Assembly (NCBI RefSeq): GCF_000710035.2
Contig: NZ_JMJJ01000009.1
Coordinates: 167,649 to 231,648, forward strand
Direction of reading: 5' to 3'
Source of the DNA: Pantoea ananatis LMG 2665
Lineage (GTDB): Bacteria; Pseudomonadota; Gammaproteobacteria; Enterobacterales; Enterobacteriaceae
Length of the DNA stretch: 64,000 nt
Numbering within the stretch: the stretch's first letter is position 1; the number at the start of each line of letters is the position of its first letter. Below, in pieces: positions 36,522-46,071 of the stretch. A program made the position numbers and the translations under genes. A model generated the notes under the pieces. The model was not told the origin of the DNA. It did not search any database and saw nothing but the letters and a program-made list of their open reading frames with translations.

Positions 36522-37322
36522 ATGTACCACATTGTTGTGTCCGACCTGGACGGCACACTGCTCTCACCCGAACACCGCCTCACGCCTGATGCCCGAGAAA
36601 CGTTGCAGCAGCTGGTGGCAAAAGGCATTCACTTTATTTTCGCCACGGGCCGCCATCACATTGATGTTGGACAAATGCGCGACAAGCTGGGGATTCCGGC
36701 GTATATGATTACGTCAAACGGTGCCCGTGTGCATAATCCAGCCGGCGAACTGATTTTTAGCCATAACCTGGATTGGGATATCGCCCAGGACCTGTTCGGC
36801 CTGCAGTACCATCATCCGGAAGTGCTGACCCATGTTTATCGTGACGATGAGTGGTTTGTCAGCCGTTGCAGTCCGGCAGAGAAAGATTACTTTCGCGAAT
36901 CTGATTTTCATTATCAGGTTTATGAACCGGGCATATTGCCCACTGACGGCATCAGCAAAGTCTTTTTCACCTGCGAAGAGCCTGAACACCTTATTCCAAT
37001 GGAGCTGGCGATTGAAGCGCGTTGGGGAGACAGGGTCAACGTCAGTTTTTCACTGCCCACCTGTCTGGAAGTGATGGCGGGCGGCGTCTCAAAAGGCCAC
37101 GCGCTCGAATCTGTGGCAAAACAGTTAGGCTTTACGCTGAAAGACTGTATTGCCTTTGGTGATGGTATGAACGACGTCGAAATGCTGAGTATGGCGGGCA
37201 AGGGCTGCATTATGGCTAATGCGCATCAGCGCCTGAAAGATACCTTGCCAGAGCTGGAAGTGATTGGCAGCAATGTTGAGGATGCCGTGCCGGCGACGCT
37301 CAGAAAGTTGTATTTATCGTAG
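36522..37322 (+). CDS. yigL: YigL, HAD-type sugar/pyridoxal phosphatase
   Basis: Cof-type HAD phosphatase of 266 residues. Motif I is VVSDLDGTLLSPEH, the cap domain is central, and the last motif is FGDGMNDVEMLSMAG. E. coli YigL dephosphorylates pyridoxal phosphate and sugar phosphates, and is raised by the sRNA SgrS during sugar-phosphate stress. It lies 54 bases after pldB. Confidence 0.95.
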   Translation: MYHIVVSDLDGTLLSPEHRLTPDARETLQQLVAKGIHFIFATGRHHIDVGQMRDKLGIPAYMITSNGARVHNPAGELIFSHNLDWDIAQDLFGLQYHHPEVLTHVYRDDEWFVSRCSPAEKDYFRESDFHYQVYEPGILPTDGISKVFFTCEEPEHLIPMELAIEARWGDRVNVSFSLPTCLEVMAGGVSKGHALESVAKQLGFTLKDCIAFGDGMNDVEMLSMAGKGCIMANAHQRLKDTLPELEVIGSNVEDAVPATLRKLYLS

Positions 37323-37332
37323 TGCGCCGGAG

Positions 37333-37358
37333 CAGAAGGCCGGTTAACCGGCCTTCTG
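37333..37358. terminator. Hairpin shared by convergent yigL and glpT
   Basis: A perfect 11-bp inverted repeat, CAGAAGGCCGG / CCGGCCTTCTG, with a TTAA loop sits in the 40 bases between the two stop codons. No T run follows on either strand. Confidence 0.6.
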
Positions 37359-37362
37359 ACGG

Positions 37363-38703
37363 CTAGGCCAGTTTTTGCTTGTGTTTATGCTCGCTGACCA
37401 TAGTGAGCAGCAACAAAATCACTGCCAGCACACAGCCCACAATCATGACTAAAAATCCGCCATCCCAGCCAAAATAGTCCACCGTGTAACCCACAATGGC
37501 GCTGGCTGCAACCGATCCTCCCAGATAACCGAACAGCCCGGTAAAGCCCGCGGCCGTCCCGGCGGCTTTTTTCGGCGCCAGCTCCAGCGCGTGGAGTCCT
37601 ATCAGCATCACCGGCCCGTAGATCAGGAAGCCAATAATAATCATACAGGCCATGTCCACACCGGGATGACCCGGCGGATTTAACCAGTAAACCACCGTTG
37701 CGATGGTCACCAGCGTCATAAAGAACACGCCCGTCGCGCCACGGTTTCCGCGAAACACCTTATCGGACATCCAGCCGCACAGTAGCGTGCCAGGGATCCC
37801 CGCATACTCATAGAAGAAGTAAGCCCAGGACGACTTATCCAGCGTGAAGTGTTTCACCTCTTTGAGGTAAGTCGGTGACCAGTCCAGAATGCCGTAACGC
37901 AGCAGATAAACAAACACGTTTGCCAGGGCGATATACCAAAGTAATTTATTCGGCAGAACATACTTCATGAAGATTTGTTTCGCCGTGAACTCTTCTTCAT
38001 GGCTTTCGTTGTAGTCAGCCGGATAATCGTTTTTGTAGGCTTCGATGGGCGGCAGACCGCAGGACTGCGGCGTATCCCGCATCAGGGCAAAGGCCAGGAT
38101 GGCAATGACAATGGCGCCAAAGGCCGGCATATAAAGGGCCGCCTTCCAGTCGTTAAACCAGGCCATTCCCAGCAGAAACAGCAGGGGAGGAATGCCGCCG
38201 CCGACGTTATGGGCACAGTTCCACACCGAGACAATGCCGCCGCGTTCCTTTTGCGACCACCAGTGCACCATAGTGCGTCCGCAGGGTGGCCAGCCCATTC
38301 CCTGAAACCAGCCACAAATAAACAACAGCACAAACATCACCATGATGCTGGAGGTTGCCCAGGGAACAAACCCCATGAACAGCATCACGAAAGCGGCCAG
38401 GATCAATCCTGCGGGTAAAAAGACCCGTGGATTAGAGCGGTCGGACACCGAGCCCATAATAAACTTGGAAAAGCCGTAAGCGATGGAGATACCGGAAAGC
38501 GCAAACCCCAGATCGCCTCGTGAGAAACCCTGTTCAACCAGATAAGGCATGGCCAGGGCAAAATTCTTTCTGACGAGGTAGTAAGCCGCATAGCCAAAGA
38601 AAATACCGATAAAGATTTGCCAACGCAGGCGGCGGTAGAGTGGATCGATACGATCCTCTGCCACCTGAGGCTGGTGTGGTGCAGGTTTAAAAATACTTAA
38701 CAT
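37363..38703 (-). CDS. glpT: GlpT, sn-glycerol-3-phosphate/phosphate antiporter
   Basis: Major-facilitator antiporter of the inner membrane that brings in glycerol-3-phosphate in exchange for phosphate; also an entry route for fosfomycin. The 446 residues hold 12 hydrophobic segments and follow E. coli GlpT closely throughout ([34 protein letters not shown]). In E. coli it pairs with glpQ next to glpABC; here it stands alone between yigL and yigM. Three Pho-box-type repeats lie upstream, pointing to phosphate control. Confidence 0.97.
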   Translation of the reverse strand: MLSIFKPAPHQPQVAEDRIDPLYRRLRWQIFIGIFFGYAAYYLVRKNFALAMPYLVEQGFSRGDLGFALSGISIAYGFSKFIMGSVSDRSNPRVFLPAGLILAAFVMLFMGFVPWATSSIMVMFVLLFICGWFQGMGWPPCGRTMVHWWSQKERGGIVSVWNCAHNVGGGIPPLLFLLGMAWFNDWKAALYMPAFGAIVIAILAFALMRDTPQSCGLPPIEAYKNDYPADYNESHEEEFTAKQIFMKYVLPNKLLWYIALANVFVYLLRYGILDWSPTYLKEVKHFTLDKSSWAYFFYEYAGIPGTLLCGWMSDKVFRGNRGATGVFFMTLVTIATVVYWLNPPGHPGVDMACMIIIGFLIYGPVMLIGLHALELAPKKAAGTAAGFTGLFGYLGGSVAASAIVGYTVDYFGWDGGFLVMIVGCVLAVILLLLTMVSEHKHKQKLA

Positions 38704-38829
38704 TAGGGTGGCCCTCCGGGCGCATTATGGTTTTGATTCCCAGCAGGTTGGGTCGAAAGAAAAAAGGGTGCTCGCAATGCACCATTTCGCGCAGAGAATA
38801 GACAGAGGCGGACTGGGTTACTGTGATGA

Positions 38830-38858
38830 ATGACAAATTTGTTACAGTTTTATTACAG
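38830..38858 (-). promoter_or_regulatory. Pho-box-like array upstream of glpT
   Basis: On the minus strand three 7-base direct repeats spaced 11 bases apart: CTGTAAT (38858-38852), CTGTAAC (38847-38841) and TTGTCAT (38836-38830), separated by AAAA and AAAT. The first two read CTGTAATAAAACTGTAACA, 16 of 19 identical to the E. coli pstS pho box as I recall it. No clear -10 box was found at the expected distance. Nothing else in 38704-39054 could be assigned with confidence. Confidence 0.6.
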
Positions 38859-39054
38859 TAAGGCGCGAAAATGCCAGGCAGATGCGCTTTTTCGCCCATT
38901 TTTAACCTCAGGCATGCTCTCCTGAGCGGATAAAAGTCGGGGTGAGGGATCGTTGCCTGATCGCCTGGTAAATAACCAGATGTCAACCAGATAATGCAGC
39001 TCTGATTCAGGACATTGTTTACACTGACGCTCTGTTTATTTCGGGGTTGTTACC

Positions 39055-39915
39055 GTGCTTTTATTGATTGTTACTACCATTCTGTGGGCATTCTCCTTTA
39101 GCCTGATCGGTGAATACCTTGCCGGGCAAGTGGACAGCTGGTTTTCAGTGCTGATGCGCCTGGCGCTGGCCGCCATTGTGTTTCTGCCGTTCCTGCGCTG
39201 GCGCGGCTATCGGCCTTCGACGCTCTTGCTCTATATGCTGGTAGGGATGTTGCAGCTGGGCATTATGTATTTGCTGAGTTTTGAAGCCTATCTGTATCTG
39301 AGCGTGTCAGAATTCCTGCTGTTCACCGTAATGACGCCGCTGTATGTCACCTTAATCTACGACCTGATAAGCCGAAGGCCCCTGCGCGTGGGCTACATTT
39401 TCAGTGCGCTGCTGGCCGTTGCTGGCGCGGCAATCATTCGTTATGACAAAGTCAGCGATAACTTCTGGTTTGGTCTGCTGCTGGTCCAGTTGGCGAATAT
39501 CTGCTTCGCGGCGGGGATGGTGGGCTACAAACGTTTGCAGGAAACCCGTCCAATGCCGCAACATACGGCGTTTTCATGGTTTTATCTGGGCGCGGTTCTG
39601 ATTGCGATCGTTGCCTGGGCAGCCTGGGGCAATCCCCATAAATTGCCTACCACGACGCTGCAATGGGGCATTCTGGTCTGGCTGGGCGTCGCGGCTTCGG
39701 GGCTGGGCTACTTTATGTGGAACTACGGCGCGACGCAGGTCGATGCTGGCACGTTGGGCATTATGAATAACATGCACGTTCCGGCCGGCTTATTGGTGAA
39801 CCTGGCGATATGGCAGCAGAAGCCGCACTGGCCAAGCTTTATCGCAGGAGCCATCGTGATTATGGCGTCGCTGTGGGTCCATAAGCGATGGGTGGTAGGC
39901 AACAGCGCAAGATAG
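39055..39915 (+). CDS. yigM: YigM, EamA-family biotin transporter
   Basis: Inner-membrane carrier of the drug/metabolite superfamily, 286 residues and ten hydrophobic segments. It follows E. coli YigM, shown there to take up biotin, along its length (MLLLIVTTILWAFSFSLIGEYLAG; NYGATQVDAGTLGIMNNMHVP). The start is GTG 39055 with a GGGG-type site. It is somewhat shorter at the C-terminus than E. coli YigM. Confidence 0.93.
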   Translation: MLLLIVTTILWAFSFSLIGEYLAGQVDSWFSVLMRLALAAIVFLPFLRWRGYRPSTLLLYMLVGMLQLGIMYLLSFEAYLYLSVSEFLLFTVMTPLYVTLIYDLISRRPLRVGYIFSALLAVAGAAIIRYDKVSDNFWFGLLLVQLANICFAAGMVGYKRLQETRPMPQHTAFSWFYLGAVLIAIVAWAAWGNPHKLPTTTLQWGILVWLGVAASGLGYFMWNYGATQVDAGTLGIMNNMHVPAGLLVNLAIWQQKPHWPSFIAGAIVIMASLWVHKRWVVGNSAR

Positions 39916-40004
39916 TCCGTGGCGGGCCTTGCCAGCGAGTAAACCGTTGCGGGAGAGGAATGCAGGGCATCTGGGCTGGAAACAGGCTGTGAACGCCCCT
40001 GAGC

Positions 40005-40049
40005 CTGACCGGAAGCAGACCGCATGACAGGCGGGCTGCTTCCGGTCAG
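40005..40049. terminator. Long hairpin between convergent yigM and yehS
   Basis: Perfect 14-bp inverted repeat CTGACCGGAAGCAG / CTGCTTCCGGTCAG with a 17-base loop. There is no T run. Its position between two converging genes suggests a 3'-end stabiliser or shared terminator. Confidence 0.55.
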
Positions 40050-40060
40050 AGCGTTTCTGA

Positions 40061-40540
40061 TTAAGCGGGTTTACCTGTGGCGGGCCGATGAATCATCGTC
40101 AGCCCTTTAAGAAAATTACGCAGGATCTGGTCACCGCACTCGCGGTAGTTTTTATGGTCCGGTTTGCGGAAGATCGCGCCAATCTCAGCCTGAGAGACCG
40201 TAAAGTTGGCTTTTTTCAGCACGTCAGGAATGTCGGTAGTTTTTAAATCAAACGCGATGCGCAGCTTTTTCATAAAGATATTGTTGTTCATCTTGCGCTC
40301 GATGGAGGGCGCAGGCGCGTCTTCACTTTTTCCGCGGCGATGAAAAATTAAACCGTTAAGAAAATATCCCATCACCACATCGGGGCAGGGGCGAAACGCC
40401 GCATCCTCATCTTTCTTCAGCCAACTGGTGATGTCCGCCTGAGCCACTTCACATTCAGCCAGCGCAAAAATCGCCACCATTTTGGCATCGTTCAGATCGA
40501 GCATATAGCGCACGCTGCGCAGAATATCGTTGTTAGTCAT
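40061..40540 (-). CDS. yehS: YehS, DUF1456 protein
   Basis: 159 residues with two DUF1456 repeats, each with similar helices (MTNNDILRSVRYMLDLNDAKMVAIF and NNNIFMKKLRIAFDLKTTDIPDVL) and a CPD/CGD motif before FLNGL/FLKGL. Function is unknown. In E. coli yehS is far from metR. Here it lies 72 bases downstream of metR on the same strand and may share its transcript. Confidence 0.92.
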   Translation of the reverse strand: MTNNDILRSVRYMLDLNDAKMVAIFALAECEVAQADITSWLKKDEDAAFRPCPDVVMGYFLNGLIFHRRGKSEDAPAPSIERKMNNNIFMKKLRIAFDLKTTDIPDVLKKANFTVSQAEIGAIFRKPDHKNYRECGDQILRNFLKGLTMIHRPATGKPA

Positions 40541-40612
40541 GGTGAGATCTTCTCATGGTAAATCGACAGGCTGCGCATTATAGGGGATTTTGCCTGCTAT
40601 CGCGCAGCTTTG

Positions 40613-41542
40613 TCACTCACGCAATAAAACCTTCGCAGGATGCGCGGCGTCCCTGACAAAGGGCAGATGCTCGCAGGCATGCTGACGGGCAAACCGCATA
40701 AATGCTTCCAGTACCGGCTGGCGCTGTTCGCCGTCGCGCACAGCGGCGTAAAGACGACTCCATAACCCTTCGCCCAGCGTTTTGGTGATCACCAGGCCCT
40801 GTTTTTCAAAACTTTCGACGACCCAGTGCGGCAGCGCAGCAATCCCCATGCGCGCCGAGACCATTTGAATCATCAGCAGCGTGTTATCGACATTCTTGAG
40901 CGCCGGACTGATCCCCGCAGGTTGCAGAAAGTGGCGCCAGATATCCAGGCGCTGGCGCTGTACCGGATAAATCATTAGCACTTCATCCGCCAGGTCTTCA
41001 GGTGAAATGTGTTCAACCTGCGCCAGAGGGTGATCTGGCGCCAGCACCAGGCGGACTTCGAAATCAAACATGGGTGAATAGAACAAGCCTGAGCGCGGCA
41101 GGATATCCGACGTCAATACAATATCCAGTTCGCCCTGCTGCAGCGCGGGCTGCGGATCAAAGGTTACGCCCGATTTAAAATCCATCATCACCTGGGGCCA
41201 GCTCTGACGAAACTTATCTAAAGCCGGTGTCAGCCACTGAATGCAACTGTGGCATTCGATCGCGACGCGCAGCGTGGTCTGATGCGGTTCGTGGCAGGCC
41301 TGAAGCGCCTGCTGAATTTGCGGCAGTATCTGCTCTGCCAGCTGCAATAAAATTTCGCCCTGCGGGGTAAAACGCAGTGGCTGACTTTTACGAACAAACA
41401 AACGAAATCCCAGCCGCTGTTCCAGATCGCTGAACTGATGTGATAACGCCGACTGTGTCTGATGAAGCTGAGCCGCAGCAGCAGCCAGCGAGCCCGTATT
41501 CTGCAGAGCCTGAAGCGTCCGGAGGTGTTTGAATTCGATCAT
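40613..41542 (-). CDS. metR: MetR, LysR-type activator of methionine genes
   Basis: LysR-family regulator of 309 residues. The N-terminal helix-turn-helix is [35 protein letters not shown], and a co-inducer domain follows. MetR activates metE and metH with homocysteine as co-inducer. It is divergent from metE across 138 bases that also carry met boxes, as in E. coli and Salmonella. Confidence 0.97.
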   Translation of the reverse strand: MIEFKHLRTLQALQNTGSLAAAAAQLHQTQSALSHQFSDLEQRLGFRLFVRKSQPLRFTPQGEILLQLAEQILPQIQQALQACHEPHQTTLRVAIECHSCIQWLTPALDKFRQSWPQVMMDFKSGVTFDPQPALQQGELDIVLTSDILPRSGLFYSPMFDFEVRLVLAPDHPLAQVEHISPEDLADEVLMIYPVQRQRLDIWRHFLQPAGISPALKNVDNTLLMIQMVSARMGIAALPHWVVESFEKQGLVITKTLGEGLWSRLYAAVRDGEQRQPVLEAFMRFARQHACEHLPFVRDAAHPAKVLLRE

Positions 41543-41614
41543 GAGAGTCCTTCACATCGAAGCTGAATAATTTGCGCTTGAGCGACATACAGTACCCGCA
41601 GAATATAGCGGTGT

Positions 41615-41638
41615 AAACATCTGGACGGCTAAACATCA
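41615..41638. promoter_or_regulatory. Three tandem met boxes (MetJ operator)
   Basis: Adjacent octamers AAACATCT, GGACGGCT and AAACATCA match the met box AGACGTCT at 6, 6 and 5 of 8 positions. Tandem boxes are how MetJ with SAM binds. They lie in the metR-metE space, nearer metE. Confidence 0.65.
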
Positions 41639-41680
41639 TTGGCGACCCGCCAAAGCCGAAGACTTTCTGGAGAATAGTGA

Positions 41681-43951
41681 ATGACTATCTTAAATCATAC
41701 TCTCGGTTTTCCACGTATTGGTCTGCGTCGCGAGCTGAAAAAAGCACTTGAAAGCTACTGGGCTGGCAACAGCACGCAGGAAGAATTACAGGCGGTGGGT
41801 CGCGAACTGCGTGCGCGCCACTGGCAACAACAAAAAGCGGCCGGCGTCGATAAAGTGCCGGTGGGCGATTTTGCCTGGTACGATCATATTCTGACGACCA
41901 GCCTGATGCTGGGCAACGTGCCTGCTCGCCATCGAAATCAGGACGGATCGATTGATCTGGATACGCTGTTCCGCCTGGGCCGGGGGCGTGCACCGACGGG
42001 TGAGCCGGCCGCGGCGGCAGAAATGACAAAATGGTTCAACACGAACTATCACTACATCGTGCCGGAATTCACGCAAGGCCAGTCGTTTTCTTTAACCTGG
42101 ACCCAACTGCTGGATGAAGTGGACGAGGCGCTGGCGCTGGGTCATAACGTTAAGCCTGTGTTGTCAGGACCGTTAACCTACCTCTGGCTGGGTAAGGTAA
42201 AAGGAGAACCCTTTAATCGTCTGTCACTACTGAACGATATTCTGCCCGTTTACCAGCGGGTCCTGACCGAACTGAACGCGCGCGGCGTTGAGTGGGTACA
42301 GATTGATGAACCCGTCCTGGCGCTGGAACTGCCACAGGAATGGCGCGAGGCCTTCAAAGCGGCTTACGCTGCGTTAAACGGGCAGGTCAACCTGCTGCTG
42401 ACCACCTACTTCGACAGTATCGGCCAGAATCTGGATATTATCCGCACGTTGCCAGTGCAGGGCCTGCATGTGGATCTGGTGCAGGGGCAAGATGATATCC
42501 GGCAGGTGAACCAACAACTGCCTGCAGACTGGGTGTTATCTGTCGGCGTGATCAATGGCCGCAACGTCTGGCGTGCCGATCTCAGCCGTTGGTTTGAGCG
42601 CCTGCAGCCGCTGATCGCCTCACGTGAACACCTGTGGATTGGCACGTCATGCTCGTTGCTGCACAGCCCCATTGATCTGAGTGTGGAAACCCGTCTGGAC
42701 GAGGAGGTGAAAAGCTGGTTTGCCTTTGCCTTGCAAAAATGTGATGAGCTGTCGCTACTGAGTACGGCGCTTCGCCGCAACGATCCCGCATCGCTGGAGG
42801 AATGGAGCGCACCGGTTCAGGCACGTGCGCACTCCCGCCGCGTTCACAACGCGGCTGTCGCACTGCGTCTGACAAATGTTCAGGCCAAAGACACTGAACG
42901 TGCCAGCCCTTATGCCGGGCGTGCCAGCACACAACGTCAGCGTTTCAACCTGCCCGCCTGGCCAACCACCACCATCGGTTCCTTCCCGCAGACCACTGAA
43001 ATTCGTGGATTACGACTCGACTTCAAAAAAGGCGCGATTGATCGCGCGCATTACCGTACCGGTATCGCGGAACACATTAAGCAGGCGATAGCTGAGCAGG
43101 AGCGTTTGGGGCTGGACGTGCTGGTTCACGGCGAGGCGGAACGCAACGATATGGTGGAATACTTTGGCGAGAACCTGGACGGCTTCGTCTTCACACAAAA
43201 TGGTTGGGTACAAAGCTACGGTTCACGTTGTGTTAAACCGCCGGTCATTATTGGTGATGTCAGCCGTCCTGAAGCCATTACCGTGGCGTGGGCAACCTAT
43301 GCGCAGTCCCTGACTGACAAGCCGGTAAAAGGTATGTTGACCGGCCCGGTCACCATTCTCTGTTGGTCATTCCCGCGGGAGGATGTATCACGTGAAACGA
43401 TCGCCAAACAGATTGCACTGGCGCTGCGGGATGAAGTTGCGGATCTGGAACACGCCGGCATTGGCATTATTCAGATTGATGAGCCCGCACTGCGTGAAGG
43501 ATTGCCGCTGCATCAGTCCGACTGGGCAGATTATCTGCGCTGGGCCGTGGAGGCGTTTCGGTTAACCGCCGCTGTCGCGAAAGACGAGACGCAAATTCAC
43601 ACGCATATGTGTTACTGCGAGTTTAACGACATTATGGCATCCATTGCGGCACTGGATGCGGATGTGATTACCATCGAAACCTCACGTTCCGATATGGATT
43701 TGCTGGATGCATTCAACGCATTTGAGTATCCGAATGAAATCGGGCCCGGCGTGTACGATATTCACTCCCCCAATGTACCCGACGTCGAGTGGATAGAAAA
43801 TCTGTTACGCAAGGCCGCACAGCGTATCCCTGAGGAACGTCTGTGGGTGAATCCGGACTGCGGCCTGAAAACCCGCGGCTGGCGCGAAACCCGACAGGCG
43901 CTGGCTAACATGGTCAAAGCGGCAAGAAACCTGCGGGGCGAAACCGCCTGA
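41681..43951 (+). CDS. metE: MetE, cobalamin-independent methionine synthase
   Basis: Transfers a methyl group from 5-methyltetrahydropteroyl-triglutamate to homocysteine. The 756 residues form two (beta/alpha)8 barrels. Zinc ligands are in HTHMCYC and in [11 protein letters not shown] near the end; the N-terminus is [24 protein letters not shown]. Control by MetR (activator) and MetJ (repressor) is inferred from the upstream region. Confidence 0.98.
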   Translation: MTILNHTLGFPRIGLRRELKKALESYWAGNSTQEELQAVGRELRARHWQQQKAAGVDKVPVGDFAWYDHILTTSLMLGNVPARHRNQDGSIDLDTLFRLGRGRAPTGEPAAAAEMTKWFNTNYHYIVPEFTQGQSFSLTWTQLLDEVDEALALGHNVKPVLSGPLTYLWLGKVKGEPFNRLSLLNDILPVYQRVLTELNARGVEWVQIDEPVLALELPQEWREAFKAAYAALNGQVNLLLTTYFDSIGQNLDIIRTLPVQGLHVDLVQGQDDIRQVNQQLPADWVLSVGVINGRNVWRADLSRWFERLQPLIASREHLWIGTSCSLLHSPIDLSVETRLDEEVKSWFAFALQKCDELSLLSTALRRNDPASLEEWSAPVQARAHSRRVHNAAVALRLTNVQAKDTERASPYAGRASTQRQRFNLPAWPTTTIGSFPQTTEIRGLRLDFKKGAIDRAHYRTGIAEHIKQAIAEQERLGLDVLVHGEAERNDMVEYFGENLDGFVFTQNGWVQSYGSRCVKPPVIIGDVSRPEAITVAWATYAQSLTDKPVKGMLTGPVTILCWSFPREDVSRETIAKQIALALRDEVADLEHAGIGIIQIDEPALREGLPLHQSDWADYLRWAVEAFRLTAAVAKDETQIHTHMCYCEFNDIMASIAALDADVITIETSRSDMDLLDAFNAFEYPNEIGPGVYDIHSPNVPDVEWIENLLRKAAQRIPEERLWVNPDCGLKTRGWRETRQALANMVKAARNLRGETA

Positions 43952-43987
43952 TTTCCTGGTGTTGTGTCAATACGTTGTCAGTATGTT

Positions 43988-44011
43988 GGGGCGCCTGAGC
44001 GCCCCTTTTTT
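43988..44011 (+). terminator. Rho-independent terminator of metE
   Basis: GGGGCGC-CTGA-GCGCCCC followed by six Ts, 37 bases after the metE stop. Confidence 0.9.
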
Positions 44012-44014
44012 CAG

Positions 44015-44851
44015 TCACTTCGCGGGGGCAACACCGTATTGCTCAAACCAGGCTAACATGCGCGCCCAGCCATCGGTGGCCGATTCGGCGTGATAGCTTG
44101 GACGATAGTCGGCGTTAAAAGCATGTCCGGCCTCGGGATAAACAATGATCTCAGCTTTGGCATTGGCCGCGTGCAGTGCCTGGCGCATCTGCTCGACGCT
44201 CTCCAGCGGAATGCCGTCATCCTGACCTCCATACAACCCCAGCACGGGCGCGTTCAGGTCAACGGCGATATCGATAGGATGTTTTTGCTGCTTCATGGTT
44301 TTTTCACCCACCAGGCGACCATACCAGGCTACGGCGGCGCGCAGTTGCGGGTTGTGCGCGGCATAAAGCCAGCTGATGCGTCCGCCCCAGCAGAAACCGG
44401 TAATCCCCATGCGGCGAATATCTCCCCCGTTACGGGCAGCCCAGTTCGCCGCGTGATCGAGATCTGCCAGCACCTGGCTGTCGGGCACTTTACTGACCAG
44501 CTCTTTGAACAGGGTAGGGATGTCGTTGTAATCGTTGGGATCGCCTTCACGGAAGTACAGTTCTGGCGCGACGGCCAGATAGCCCTCCAGCGCCAGCCGA
44601 CGGCAAATGTCGCGAATATGTTCGTGAACGCCAAAAATTTCCTGTACCACCAGCACGACCGGCAACGGACCTTCTGCTGACTGCGGCTTCGCATAAAAAG
44701 CCGGCAGGTTTTCACCCTGGCTCGGAATGGAGGTTTCCCCCGCATGGATGTTGGCGCTGTCGGTAATAATGGTGGTCGCTGCTGTGGGCTGAACTGCCGG
44801 AGCAAACGCGCCTGCAGCTGATTTTTGTGTCATATTATCTTCGGTTTTCAT
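44015..44851 (-). CDS. ysgA: YsgA, dienelactone hydrolase family protein
   Basis: Alpha/beta hydrolase of 278 residues. The nucleophile is a cysteine in GFCWGGRI, with a late histidine in EAGHAFNADYRPSYH and an aspartate in YGGQDDGIP. The physiological substrate is unknown. ATG 44851 has a strong GGAGAG site; ATG 44833 (MTQKS) is an alternative. The first 30 residues are Ala/Thr-rich and poorly conserved. Confidence 0.93.
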   Translation of the reverse strand: MKTEDNMTQKSAAGAFAPAVQPTAATTIITDSANIHAGETSIPSQGENLPAFYAKPQSAEGPLPVVLVVQEIFGVHEHIRDICRRLALEGYLAVAPELYFREGDPNDYNDIPTLFKELVSKVPDSQVLADLDHAANWAARNGGDIRRMGITGFCWGGRISWLYAAHNPQLRAAVAWYGRLVGEKTMKQQKHPIDIAVDLNAPVLGLYGGQDDGIPLESVEQMRQALHAANAKAEIIVYPEAGHAFNADYRPSYHAESATDGWARMLAWFEQYGVAPAK

Positions 44852-45023
44852 CGTTCTCTCCGTGCAAGCATAGGCGCAATCACGTAACTATAGCCTGGCC
44901 ACCCATGACAGGCACCGGGCATTGAGTAACAGAGCTGTTAACCAATAAAATTACACTTCTCTTTAACATTCCCGCGATAGCTTCCACATCACCATATGTA
45001 GCAATACGCAAGGCGAGAGATGG

Positions 45024-45045
45024 ATGTGTGATCTAAATCACCTTA
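45024..45045. promoter_or_regulatory. CRP site 1 upstream of udp
   Basis: TGTGA-TCTAAA-TCACC (45027-45042), 9 of 10 to the CRP core. It is the upstream one of two CRP sites flanking a likely CytR region (45058-45074, with AATGTAAC), as in other CytR-regulated nucleoside genes. The remainder of 44852-45023 shows nothing I can assign. Confidence 0.75.
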
Positions 45046-45075
45046 TTTTTCTTTGGGAATGTAACTTTCATTTTC

Positions 45076-45097
45076 TTAAGTGAATTTAGTCACATAT
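45076..45097. promoter_or_regulatory. CRP site 2 upstream of udp
   Basis: AGTGA-ATTTAG-TCACA (45079-45094). Its centre is 52 bases from site 1 and about 41 bases before a start predicted from a -10 box TAAAGT (45116-45121), the class II activation distance. Confidence 0.75.
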
Positions 45098-45154
45098 TTA
45101 CCTCGCCCGGTGACGTAAAGTGGCGTAAAAATTTTCCTTAACCCGGAGTCTGAT

Positions 45155-45916
45155 ATGACACAGTCTGACGTATTCCATCTTGGCCTGACTAAAGCTGACC
45201 TGCAGGGGGCAACGCTGGCCATTGTTCCTGGCGATCCAGAGCGCGTGAAAAAGATTGCCGGACTGATGGAAGATGCACAGCATCTTGCTTCCCATCGCGA
45301 GTTCACCACCTGGCTGGCGAAGCTGGATGGCAAACCGGTTGTTGTGTGTTCGACAGGTATTGGCGGACCTTCTACATCGATTGCCGTTGAGGAACTGGCA
45401 CAGCTTGGCGTGCGTACGTTCCTGCGCGTGGGAACCACTGGGGCGATTCAGCCCCATATCAACGTCGGCGATGTTTTGGTCACCACAGCATCAGTGCGCC
45501 TGGACGGTGCCAGCCTGCATTTTGCCCCCATGGCGTTTCCGGCAGTAGCAGACTTTACTTGTACGACGGCATTAGTCGCGGCGGCGGAAGCCTGTGGCGC
45601 TAAAACCCATATCGGTATTACGGCCTCTTCTGACACCTTTTACCCGGGTCAGGAACGATACGATACCTTTTCAGGCCGTGTCGTAAAAAGCTTCCAGGGC
45701 TCTATGCAGGAGTGGCAGCAGATGGGCGTGTTGAACTACGAGATGGAGTCGGCGACCCTGTTAACCATGTGTGCCAGCCAGGGGCTGAGAGCCGGGATGG
45801 TAGCGGGCGTGATCGTCAACCGCACTCAAAAAGAGATTCCGGATGCCGTCACGATGAAGCAGACGGAAAGCGACGCGGTGAAAATCGTGGTGGAAGCCGC
45901 GCGCCGTTTAATGTAA
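45155..45916 (+). CDS. udp: Udp, uridine phosphorylase
   Basis: Cytoplasmic hexamer that splits uridine with phosphate into uracil and ribose-1-phosphate. The 253 residues equal the E. coli length. Seen are [15 protein letters not shown] for phosphate binding, [16 protein letters not shown], and [13 protein letters not shown] with the substrate glutamate. A CGGAG site precedes the ATG. Two CRP sites upstream indicate cAMP/CytR control. Confidence 0.98.
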   Translation: MTQSDVFHLGLTKADLQGATLAIVPGDPERVKKIAGLMEDAQHLASHREFTTWLAKLDGKPVVVCSTGIGGPSTSIAVEELAQLGVRTFLRVGTTGAIQPHINVGDVLVTTASVRLDGASLHFAPMAFPAVADFTCTTALVAAAEACGAKTHIGITASSDTFYPGQERYDTFSGRVVKSFQGSMQEWQQMGVLNYEMESATLLTMCASQGLRAGMVAGVIVNRTQKEIPDAVTMKQTESDAVKIVVEAARRLM

Positions 45917-45929
45917 TTCCCCTGTTTTA

Positions 45930-45959
45930 ACAGACAGGCCCGTGATCGGGCCTGTCTGT
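45930..45959. terminator. Strong hairpin after udp
   Basis: Perfect 13-bp stem ACAGACAGGCCCG / CGGGCCTGTCTGT with a TGAT loop, 13 bases after the udp stop. The T run is missing, so termination efficiency is unclear. Confidence 0.6.
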
Positions 45960-46071
45960 CCTGCCACTCACAAGCCTTTGCGTGGCCTCTTCCAACGCCA
46001 GCAAATATATCTGGACATTCATACAGTGCGAATTTACCTTTTCCTTCATTAGCCTGACCAGCGGGGAAAAT

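Noticed and set aside
38819..38836. CRP site before glpT
   Set aside because: Only one half (TCACA on the minus strand) is good; the other half does not fit, and the Pho-type repeats explain the stretch better.
39010..39035. BirA-type operator before the biotin transporter gene yigM
   Set aside because: TTGTTTAC is present on one side but no matching inverted half follows at 14-16 bases.
45982..46071. N-terminal extension of RmuC, and likewise long upstream extensions of pldA, pldB, rfaH, tatD, wecE and the SnoaL-like gene
   Set aside because: The shorter starts have ribosome sites and give the family N-termini; the extensions cross terminators or promoters and are not conserved.
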